Below, in pieces: positions 57,158 to 64,000 of a DNA stretch of 64,000 nucleotides. Within the stretch, counting starts at the first letter, position 1; the number at the start of each line of letters is the position of its first letter. The notes under the pieces are model-generated. The model was not told where the DNA came from and searched no databases. It saw only the letters and a list, made by a program, of their open reading frames with translations. This stretch comes from JASLDZ01 sp964242625 (GTDB taxonomy: Bacteria; Pseudomonadota; Alphaproteobacteria; Caulobacterales; Caulobacteraceae), in the NCBI GenBank assembly GCA_964242625.1, contig CAXTAO010000011.1:1-64000 (forward strand), read 5' to 3'. Made by a program: the position numbers and the translations under genes.

Positions 57158-59674
57158 TCACGTCCGCCGCGGCTTCGCCCGGGTGGTGGGGGGAGCGGCC
57201 AGCGGATCCTCCGGCCAGGGATGGCGGGGGTAGCGGCCGCGCATCTCGGTGCGCACCTCGCGCCATGAGCCGCGCCAGAAGCCCGGAAGGTCGCGGGTGA
57301 CCTGCACGGGGCGGCGCGCGGGCGAGAGCAGATGGAGCGCTATGGGCGCACGCCCGCCCGCGACCGTCGGGTGGCGGTCGAGGCCGAAGAGCTCCTGAAC
57401 GCGCACCTCGGCCGAGGGCGCCCCCTCGCCCGCGTAGTCGATCACAGCGGTCGCGCCCGCCGGGGTGAGGAGCCGCTCCGGCGCGTCGCGGTCGAGCTGG
57501 GCGCGCAGCTCCCACGGCAGGCGCGTTTCCAGCGCCGCCTGCAGGTCGCCGGGCGCGACCGCCTCCAGCCGGGTGCGGCCGTTCAGCAGGGGAAGGAGCC
57601 AGGCCTCGACCGTCTCCATGAGCGCCTCGTCGCCGAGCTCGGGCCAGCCGGCGTCCGGCTCCAGCCCGCGCAGGAAGGCCACGCGCGCGCGGAGGCTCGC
57701 GGCCCCCTCGCCCCAGGGCAGGGCGGCGAGACCACGCTCGCGCACCCGGGCGAGGAGGGCGCGGGCGAGCGCCTCGGGGTCGGGCCGCTCCAGCCGCCGC
57801 TCGCCCAAGACGAGCGCGCCCAGCCGCTCGACCCTGCGCGCGGCGACGCGGCCCTCCTCGTCGATCTCGACCCTCTCCTCCGCCGCGATGCGGTCGGCGA
57901 ACAGGGCGCGCAGCTCGCTCTCCGCGAGGGGGGCGGCGGTGACGATGCGGTCGCGCGCGCCCGCGGCGGGGGCGAGCTCGCCGACCGCGAGCCAGGGTTC
58001 GCGCGCCAGCGGGTCGGCGGGATCGAGCACGGCCGCACGCCCGCTCACCAGCCGGAACTCGCCGGCGCCCCCCCGCGCCTGCGCGACCCGCTCGGGATAG
58101 GCAAGCGCCAGGAGAGCCCCGTCGCCGGGAGGCTCGGCCCCGGCCTGCGGCGGGGCGCCCGACTGCGCCGCCCGCGCCCATTTAGCCGCCTGGGCGCGGG
58201 CGTCGTCGGCGCGGCCGCCGCGCTCGCGCTCAAGCGACTCCAGCCGCCGCGACAGGTCCGCGCCCGCGCCGCCCAGCCCGCGCTCGCCGAGAAGGGCGGC
58301 GATGCGCGCGGCGCGCGGCCCCGCGCCTCGCCGGGCGCCCTCCAGCAGCATGTGCGCGAGCCGCGGCGCGAGCGGCAGGGCGGCCATGGCGCGTCCGTGC
58401 GGGGTCAGCGCCCCCTCCTCGCCTAGCGCGCCGAGCTCGCCCAGGAGACGGCGCGCCTCGCGGAAGGCGCCCGCGGGCGGCGGGTCGAGGAAGCGCAGCT
58501 CGCCGGGATCGCGTGCGCCCCAGGCGGCCAGCGCCAGCGCCACGCCCGAAAGATCGGCCTCGGCCATCTCCGGCGGATCGGCGGGGAGGAGGCCGCGCGT
58601 CTGCGGCTCGTCCCACAGCCGGTAGCAGCGACCGGGCGCGGTGCGGCCGGCGCGACCGTGGCGCTGGTCGGCGGCGGCGCGGGAGACGCGGACGGTCTCC
58701 AGCCGCGTCAGCCCGCTCGCCGGATCGAAGCGCGGGCGACGCGAGAGCCCGGCGTCGACAACCGCGCGCACCCCCTCCAACGTCAGGCTCGTCTCGGCGA
58801 TGGCGGTGGCCAGCACCACCTTGCGGCGGCCAGGTGGCGCGGGGGCGACCACGCGGTCCTGCTCGGCGGGGGTGAGCGCGCCGTAGAGCGCGTGCACCCC
58901 GACCGCCGGGTCGCGCAGGGTGTTGGCGAGGCGCTCGGCGGTGCGCGCGATCTCCGCCTGGCCGGGCAGGAAGACGAGCACGCCGCCCTCGCCCTCGGAG
59001 AGCGCCCGGCGCACCGCGCGCGCCACGTCGTCCTCCAGCCTGAGGGCGGGGTCGCGGCCGAGGTAGATGGTCTCCACCGGGAAGGCGCGGCCCGCGCTCT
59101 CGATCACCGGGCAGCCGCCGAGGAGCGTGGCCACCCTCGCGCCGTCCAGCGTGGCCGACATGGGCAGGAGCCGGAGGTCCGGCCGCAGCAGCGCCTGGGC
59201 GTCCAGCGCAAAGGCGAGCCCCAGGTCGGCGTCGAGGCTGCGCTCGTGCGCCTCGTCGAAAAGCACGGCCGCCACCCCCTCCAGCGCCGGATCGCCCAGG
59301 ACGCGGCGGGTGAACACGCCCTCCGTCACCACCTCGATCCGCGTCCGGGCGGAGACGCGCGCCTCCATCCGCACCCGGTAGCCCACCGTTTCGCCCACCG
59401 CCTCGCCGAGGAGCTGCGCCATGCGGCGCGCGGCGGCGCGGGCGGCGAGGCGGCGCGGCTCCAGCACGAGGATCGCGCCGTCGCCCCGCCACGGGGCGCC
59501 GAGCAGCGCAAGCGGCGCCACGGTTGTCTTGCCCGCGCCGGGCGGGGCGACGAGCACGGCGTTCGGCCCCGCCTGCAACGCCTCGAGAAGAGGGCTCAGC
59601 ACCGCGCCGATCGGCAGGTCCGCGCCGGGCAGGGCGGGAGCGCCCGAAGGCGGCGAAGGCGGCGAGAGGGTCAC
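57158..59674 (-). CDS. hrpB: ATP-dependent helicase HrpB
   Basis: An 838-residue DEAH-type RNA helicase. Motif I is 'VLVAPPGAGKTTVAPLALLG', motif II 'AVLFDEAHERSLDADLGLAF', motif III 'MSATLDGARVA', and motif VI 'DQRHGRAGRTAPGRCYRLWD'. A helicase-associated and HrpB C-terminal region follows ('DLPGFWRGSWREVRTEMRGR', 'RYPRHPWPEDPLAAPPTTRA'). Length and C-terminus are typical of HrpB, a cytoplasmic protein of unclear role in RNA metabolism. The start is a GTG. It lies between the secreted protein gene and the divergent permease. Confidence 0.96.
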   Translation of the reverse strand: MTLSPPSPPSGAPALPGADLPIGAVLSPLLEALQAGPNAVLVAPPGAGKTTVAPLALLGAPWRGDGAILVLEPRRLAARAAARRMAQLLGEAVGETVGYRVRMEARVSARTRIEVVTEGVFTRRVLGDPALEGVAAVLFDEAHERSLDADLGLAFALDAQALLRPDLRLLPMSATLDGARVATLLGGCPVIESAGRAFPVETIYLGRDPALRLEDDVARAVRRALSEGEGGVLVFLPGQAEIARTAERLANTLRDPAVGVHALYGALTPAEQDRVVAPAPPGRRKVVLATAIAETSLTLEGVRAVVDAGLSRRPRFDPASGLTRLETVRVSRAAADQRHGRAGRTAPGRCYRLWDEPQTRGLLPADPPEMAEADLSGVALALAAWGARDPGELRFLDPPPAGAFREARRLLGELGALGEEGALTPHGRAMAALPLAPRLAHMLLEGARRGAGPRAARIAALLGERGLGGAGADLSRRLESLERERGGRADDARAQAAKWARAAQSGAPPQAGAEPPGDGALLALAYPERVAQARGGAGEFRLVSGRAAVLDPADPLAREPWLAVGELAPAAGARDRIVTAAPLAESELRALFADRIAAEERVEIDEEGRVAARRVERLGALVLGERRLERPDPEALARALLARVRERGLAALPWGEGAASLRARVAFLRGLEPDAGWPELGDEALMETVEAWLLPLLNGRTRLEAVAPGDLQAALETRLPWELRAQLDRDAPERLLTPAGATAVIDYAGEGAPSAEVRVQELFGLDRHPTVAGGRAPIALHLLSPARRPVQVTRDLPGFWRGSWREVRTEMRGRYPRHPWPEDPLAAPPTTRAKPRRT

Positions 59675-59776
59675 GCCCCCCGCTTAGAGCTTGACCCCTC
59701 GCGCGCGCGCAAGCCACGGTGGCGGCCTTGCGCCGATCCCGTCCGGATGCGGAGCGCCCTCTAGGAGAGCCGCCGC

Positions 59777-61336
59777 ATGTGGCGTGTGAAGTCGCTGGAC
59801 GCGATCGTGGCCACGGCGGAGAAGAAGTCGCTTCGCCGCTCGCTGGGGCCGGTCCAGCTGACGCTCCTGGGCATAGGCGCCGTGATCGGCACCGGCATCT
59901 TCGTGCTGACCGCCGCGGCCGCCCAGAAGGCGGGCCCGGGGATGATGGTCTCCTTCATCCTGGCGGGCGCGGTCTGCGCGGTGGCGGCGCTCTGCTACTC
60001 CGAGCTAGCCTCGATGGTGCCCGTGGCGGGGTCGGCCTACACCTACAGCTATGCGGTGATGGGCGAGCTGGTGGCCTGGCTGGTCGGCTGGGCGCTGATC
60101 CTCGAGTACGCGCTGGGGGCGAGCGCGGTGGCGGTGGGCTGGTCCGGCCACATATCCGGCTTCCTCGACGCGGTGGGGGTGCACCTGCCGCACGCCCTTA
60201 CGGTCGGGCCCAAGATCTCGCTGGGCTTCCTCGAGGGGGGCGAGACGGGCGGCCTGATCAACCTGCCCGCGGTGATCATCGTGGCGCTGGTGACCCTGCT
60301 TTTGGTGGTCGGCACCAAGGAGAGCGCCTCGGTCAACGCCGTGCTGGTGGCGATCAAGGTGGCCGCGCTCAGCCTCTTCGTGGTGCTGACCCTGCCCATG
60401 GTCACGGGCCACATGGCCAACTTCAAGCCGTTCACCCCGCGGGGCTGGGGCAACCCGCTCGACTCGTCGGGCACGGGCGTCCTGGGCGCGGCGGCCTCGA
60501 TCTTCTTCGCCTATGTCGGCTTCGACGCGGTCTCCACCGCGGCGGAGGAGACCAAGAACCCGCAGCGCAACGTGCCGATCGGGCTCCTGGCCTCGCTTGC
60601 GATCTGCACCGTCTTCTATCTCCTGGTCGCCAGCGGGGTGATCGGCGCGATCGGGGCGCAGCCCCTGCGCGACGCGTCGGGCGCCTTCTTCGCCGACGGC
60701 TCGCCCGAGCTCTACGGCTCGGCCGCCTGCACGGGCCTGCACGCGCCGCTCGTCTGCTCGAAGGAGGCGCTGGCCTATGTGCTGCGCGAGGCGAACCACC
60801 CCTTCTTCGGCAACCTCCTGGGCCTGGCCGCCACCATCGCCCTGCCCTCCGTCGTACTCCTTATGATGTACGGCCAGACGCGCGTGTTCTTCGTGATGGC
60901 GCGCGACGGGCTCCTGCCGCCGGTGTTCTCCACCGTGCACCCCCGCTTCCAAACGCCGTGGATCATCACGGCGGTGACGGGCGGGATCGTGGCGTTGGCC
61001 GCCGCCTTCTTCCCGGTGGGCCAGCTGGTCGACTATTCCAACGCCGGCACGCTGTTCGCCTTCGCCGCGGTCTCGGTGGGGGTGATGATCCTGCGCGTGA
61101 CCGACAAGAGCCGGCGTCGCCCCTTCCGGACGCCGCTCCTCTGGGTGGTGGCGCCCCTGTCCGTGCTAGGGTGCCTGACGCTGTTCCTGAGCCTGGCGAT
61201 CCAGTCGAAGCTCCTGTTCCTCGTCTGGAGCACCCTGGGGCTCGTGCTCTACTTCTCCTACGGCTTCTGGCGCTCCAACGTACGGCGGGGCGTGATCGAC
61301 TCCGACGACCCGGGGGCGGGCGCGCCCTCGCCGTGA
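59777..61336 (+). CDS. APC-family amino-acid permease
   Basis: A 519-residue transporter with about 12 membrane helices. 'LLGIGAVIGTGIFVLTAAAA' is the substrate-binding first helix with the GxG motif, and 'FFAYVGFDAVSTAAEETKNP' is helix 6 with its unwound centre. 'SELASMVPVAGSAYTYSYAV' and 'MYGQTRVFFVMARDGLLPPV' are family features of the cationic amino-acid transporter branch. The substrate is not shown. GGAGAG precedes the ATG. Confidence 0.94.
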   Translation: MWRVKSLDAIVATAEKKSLRRSLGPVQLTLLGIGAVIGTGIFVLTAAAAQKAGPGMMVSFILAGAVCAVAALCYSELASMVPVAGSAYTYSYAVMGELVAWLVGWALILEYALGASAVAVGWSGHISGFLDAVGVHLPHALTVGPKISLGFLEGGETGGLINLPAVIIVALVTLLLVVGTKESASVNAVLVAIKVAALSLFVVLTLPMVTGHMANFKPFTPRGWGNPLDSSGTGVLGAAASIFFAYVGFDAVSTAAEETKNPQRNVPIGLLASLAICTVFYLLVASGVIGAIGAQPLRDASGAFFADGSPELYGSAACTGLHAPLVCSKEALAYVLREANHPFFGNLLGLAATIALPSVVLLMMYGQTRVFFVMARDGLLPPVFSTVHPRFQTPWIITAVTGGIVALAAAFFPVGQLVDYSNAGTLFAFAAVSVGVMILRVTDKSRRRPFRTPLLWVVAPLSVLGCLTLFLSLAIQSKLLFLVWSTLGLVLYFSYGFWRSNVRRGVIDSDDPGAGAPSP

Positions 61337-61400
61337 GCCGCGCCGAGACGCCGCGCTCGCGTATGTCGCCTTGGTCATACGGCGGCTAAGATCGTCTGCC

Positions 61401-62165
61401 ATGCCCGCGCACATGACAGCGGACGTCGTGGACGAGGCGGAGGAAGGCGCGGCGCCCGCGCGCATCGTCGTGGTCGACGACGACCCCGGCATACGCGAGA
61501 CGATCAGCGAGTTCCTGGCGCGCCACGGCTACGAGGTGCAGACGGCGGCGGACGCTTCCGGGCTGTCCCGCGCGCTCGGCCAAGGCGCGTTCGACCTCGT
61601 GGTGCTCGACGTCATGCTCCCCGGCGAGGACGGGCTGGCCATCTGCCGCCGCCTCGCCGCGCTGGAGAACGGCCCCGCGGTGATCATGCTCTCGGCCATG
61701 GGCGAGGACATCGACCGCATCGTGGGGCTCGAACTCGGTGCGGACGACTACCTGGCCAAGCCGTGCAACCCCCGCGAACTCCTGGCGCGGGTGCGCGCGG
61801 TCTTACGCCGCCGCGGAGAACGGGGCGAGGCGCAGGCCGGCGGCGGCGCGACCTGCGAATTTGCGGGCTGGCGGCTCGACCTCGTACGGCGCGAGCTGCG
61901 CAGCCCGTCCGGCGTGGGCGTAAACCTCTCCGGCGGCGAGTTCACCCTCCTGCGGGTGTTTGTGGAGCGGCCCCAGCGCGTCTTGACCCGCGACCAGCTC
62001 CTCGACCTCGCGCGCGGGCCGGACAGCGACGCGTACGACCGCGCGATCGACGTGCAGATCAGCCGGCTGCGGCGCAAGCTGGAGGACGGCGGCGGCGGCG
62101 GCGAGCTGATCCGCACCGTGCGCAACGAGGGCTACATGTTCACCGCGCCCGCGGTCTGCCGGTGA
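61401..62165 (+). CDS. OmpR-family response regulator
   Basis: A 254-residue regulator. The receiver has 'RIVVVDDDPGIRETISEFLA', the phospho-acceptor Asp in 'FDLVVLDVMLPGEDG', 'VIMLSAMGEDID' and the Lys in 'GADDYLAKPCNPRELLARVR'. The C-terminal winged helix has 'GVNLSGGEFTLLRVFVERPQ', 'YDRAIDVQISRLRRKLED' and 'LIRTVRNEGYMFTAP'. The ATG at 61401 is taken as the start, upstream of which the frame is not protein-like. Its stop overlaps the GTG of the kinase gene. Confidence 0.95.
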   Translation: MPAHMTADVVDEAEEGAAPARIVVVDDDPGIRETISEFLARHGYEVQTAADASGLSRALGQGAFDLVVLDVMLPGEDGLAICRRLAALENGPAVIMLSAMGEDIDRIVGLELGADDYLAKPCNPRELLARVRAVLRRRGERGEAQAGGGATCEFAGWRLDLVRRELRSPSGVGVNLSGGEFTLLRVFVERPQRVLTRDQLLDLARGPDSDAYDRAIDVQISRLRRKLEDGGGGGELIRTVRNEGYMFTAPAVCR

Positions 62166-63565
62166 CGCTCGCGGCGGTCGGCCCCGCGCCCGCGGGCGCC
62201 CGCGCGCGACGGCGGTGGTCGGCGCCGCTGTTCCTGCAGCTGTTCGGCTTCCTGGTGGTGAGCCTCGCCGCCGCCCAGCTGATCAACCTCGCCATCATCT
62301 ACGTCCTCCCGCCGCCGCCGCCCGAGTTCTTCCGCACGAGCGAGGTCGCCGCCGCGCTGAAGGCGGAGGGCCGGCCCTTCGTGGCGCAGAGCGGGCGCAC
62401 CCTGCGCGCCGAGCTCAGACCGGGGCCGACGCCCGGCCTGCAGCTGCGCTTCAACCCGCGCGCGGTGGTCACCACGCGCGACCTCGCCGAGCGGCTGGGT
62501 GCGGCGCCGGGCGACGTGCGCCTGCAGCTTCTCGAGCCCAACCGCTATCCCGCGCGGCGCCCCGTGCACACGCTCCAGCGTCAGCTCACCGAGCCGACGC
62601 TCGTCCGGGGCCAGACCTACTACGTCATCACGCCCTTCGAGGCGGACTGGCGCGCGGCGGACGGGCGGTGGTGGGTGGTGCAGGTGCGCGACGCCGGCGT
62701 GCTCTCCTCTTGGCAGCAGCGCGTGGTGCTCTGGTTCGCGATCAGCGCCATCCTCCTGGCGCCCCTGGCCTATCTCTTCGCGCGTCGCCTGGCCGCGCCG
62801 ATCGCCCAGTTCGCCGCCGCCGCCGAGCGCCTGGGCCGCGACCCGGGCGCCGAGCCCGTGACGGTGAGCGGGTCGGCCGAGATCGAGACCGCGGGCGCGG
62901 CCTTCAACGACATGCAGCACCAGCTGCGCAAATACGTCGCCGACCGCACCACCATGATCGGGGCCGTCGCCCACGACCTGCGCACGCCGCTGACGCGCCT
63001 GCGCTTCCGCATCGAGTCCGCGCCCGAACCCCTGCGCGACAAGATGGCGGCCGACGTCGACGAGATGGAGCGGATGATCGCGGCCACCATGGCTTTCGTG
63101 CGCGACACCGCCCAGCCGGCGGCGCGGCGGCGGCTGGAGCTCTCCTCGCTCGTTGAGGCGGTGGCCGACGAGATGGCGGAGACGGGGCTCGACGTCGCGG
63201 CCGAGCCTGGGCGCCCCGTAGTGATCGACGGCGACGCGCTGGCGCTGCGGCGGCTCGTCGCCAACCTCCTCGTCAACGCCGTGAAGTTCGGCCGCTGCGC
63301 CCGCGCGCGCGTCTACGCGGAGGCGGACGCGGCGGTGGTGGAGATCGACGACGACGGCCCGGGCGTACCCGAGGCCGAGCTCGAGCAGGTGTTCGAGCCC
63401 TTCCACCGGGGCGAACCCTCGCGTTCGCGCGAGACGGGGGGCGCAGGGCTGGGTCTGGCGGTCGTGCGCTCCATCGCCCGCGCCCACGGCGGCGACGCCC
63501 ACCTCATCAACCGGGTGGAGGGCGGCCTGCGCGCGCGCGCGCTCCTGCCCCTGGCCGACGCGTGA
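62162..63565 (+). CDS. EnvZ-like sensor histidine kinase
   Basis: A 467-residue membrane kinase. The first helix is 'LFLQLFGFLVVSLAAAQLIN', followed by a Pro run and a periplasmic domain of about 140 residues. A second helix follows (VVLWFAISAILLAPLAYLFA), then HAMP, the H-box 'VAHDLRTPLTRLRFRIESAP' (His phospho-acceptor), the N-box 'LVANLLVNAVKFG', and ATP-site G-boxes 'DDDGPGVPEAELEQVFEPFH' and 'GGAGLGLAVVRSIARAHGG'. It phosphorylates the adjacent OmpR-type regulator. The signal is unknown; it is coupled to an EF-hand lipoprotein gene downstream. Confidence 0.94.
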   Translation: MTLAAVGPAPAGARARRRWSAPLFLQLFGFLVVSLAAAQLINLAIIYVLPPPPPEFFRTSEVAAALKAEGRPFVAQSGRTLRAELRPGPTPGLQLRFNPRAVVTTRDLAERLGAAPGDVRLQLLEPNRYPARRPVHTLQRQLTEPTLVRGQTYYVITPFEADWRAADGRWWVVQVRDAGVLSSWQQRVVLWFAISAILLAPLAYLFARRLAAPIAQFAAAAERLGRDPGAEPVTVSGSAEIETAGAAFNDMQHQLRKYVADRTTMIGAVAHDLRTPLTRLRFRIESAPEPLRDKMAADVDEMERMIAATMAFVRDTAQPAARRRLELSSLVEAVADEMAETGLDVAAEPGRPVVIDGDALALRRLVANLLVNAVKFGRCARARVYAEADAAVVEIDDDGPGVPEAELEQVFEPFHRGEPSRSRETGGAGLGLAVVRSIARAHGGDAHLINRVEGGLRARALLPLADA

Positions 63566-64000
63566 CCGCTCGGGTCGCCGCCTGCGCGCTCGCCGCGTTG
63601 GCGCTCGGACTGGCCGCCTGCGCGGGCGACGGCGGCGACCGCCCACCGCCCGACGTGCGCGGCTACGGCGGGTCGGCCCGGCCCGGCGAAGGCGGTCCCG
63701 ATGCGGACGGAGCCGAGGGCGGCGGCCGGTTGCGCCTCAATGTCTTCCTGAGCCCTTCGGGAGAGCCTTTCCGCGCCGGCCCGCAGGACCCGTATCCTTC
63801 CGCCGCCTGGTTCGCCCGCGCCGATACGGACCACGACGGGCGGCTGACGCTGTCCGAGCTCCGCGCCGACGCGCTCCGCGCCTTTGCGCTGTTCGACGCC
63901 GACGGGAACGGCGTGATCGATCCGTTCGAGGTGCAGCACTACGAAGCGACGATCGCGCCGGAGATCCTCCCACGTATCGGCGGCCTGCGCGCGGGCGAGG
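63562..64000 (+). CDS. EF-hand lipoprotein, partial at window end
   Basis: At least 146 residues, open at the right edge. A lipobox (ALALGLAAC) puts the lipid-modified Cys at residue 20, so it is exported and anchored. Two EF-hand loops are complete: residues 88-99 (Asp88, Asp90, Asp92, Thr96, Glu99) and 112-123 (Asp112, Asp114, Asn116, Asp120, Glu123), which should bind calcium as a pair. The GTG overlaps the kinase stop (GTGA), so it is expressed with the two-component genes and may sense or buffer calcium for them. That functional link is inference. Confidence 0.85.
   Translation, partial: MTARVAACALAALALGLAACAGDGGDRPPPDVRGYGGSARPGEGGPDADGAEGGGRLRLNVFLSPSGEPFRAGPQDPYPSAAWFARADTDHDGRLTLSELRADALRAFALFDADGNGVIDPFEVQHYEATIAPEILPRIGGLRAGE

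Overview
This window looks like ordinary chromosome from a high-GC alphaproteobacterium. The closest fit is Caulobacterales (Caulobacter/Phenylobacterium-like), but this rests on gene content and order rather than a phylogeny. The supporting blocks are an aa3 cytochrome oxidase cluster (ctaC-ctaD-ctaB-coxF-ctaG-ctaE-DUF983-SURF1) running into thrC and an M16 peptidase, a tyrosine recombinase divergent from aroK-aroB, acnA divergent from ccmAB, a fadB/fadA/acyl-CoA dehydrogenase operon under a MerR regulator, and two secreted proteins with PEPxxW-type C-terminal sorting tails. Overlapping stop/start junctions (GTGA, ATGA) and GTG starts are frequent. No rRNA, tRNA, CRISPR array, insertion sequence or prophage was seen.

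Layout. 1-9 kb is an accessory-looking stretch: a DUF4126-like membrane protein, a short photolyase-like FAD protein, small membrane and helical proteins, an NTF2-like protein divergent from a GlxA-type AraC regulator, a large secreted GH9 glycosidase, and a CPBP protease broken by a frameshift. 9-13.4 kb has a GT4 glycosyltransferase with asparagine synthetase, then a visibly more AT-rich patch with an HNH endonuclease and two small overlapping genes. 13.3-15.4 kb is thiC with an upstream TPP riboswitch. 15.5-19 kb carries secreted and small proteins, ettA and a DVUA0089-like PEP-CTERM protein. 19-22 kb is xerD | aroK-aroB. 22-29 kb is the fatty-acid beta-oxidation operon on the minus strand, with a LiuR-like operator ahead of its MerR gene. 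29.7-39.3 kb is the oxidase/thrC/M16 block.

39.3-45.3 kb holds a CocE/NonD hydrolase with a cysteine-rich partner, two tandem PaaI-type thioesterases with a DUF2256 zinc-ribbon-like protein, and an SGNH esterase-thpR-CoA lyase operon. 45.4-52 kb has a Bax-inhibitor-1 family protein with a clear terminator, DUF2794, DUF1223, aconitase and ccmAB. 52-56 kb has DUF1697, a GNAT acetyltransferase, asd and two RNA methyltransferase genes. 56-64 kb has a second PEP-CTERM protein, the hrpB helicase, an amino-acid permease, and an OmpR/EnvZ-like two-component pair translationally coupled to an EF-hand lipoprotein that runs off the end.

Functionally the window is mostly housekeeping: respiration and its assembly, TCA cycle, aromatic/threonine/lysine-family amino-acid synthesis, thiamine synthesis and fatty-acid oxidation. 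I did not find a convincing new multi-gene defence or biosynthetic system. The most unusual items are the paralogous small helical proteins at 2.6 and 29.2 kb, the unassigned N-terminal domain of the GH9 enzyme, the AT-rich HNH patch that has disturbed the ends of thiC and a DUF2442 gene, the frameshifted CPBP protease, and the EF-hand lipoprotein tied to a sensor kinase.
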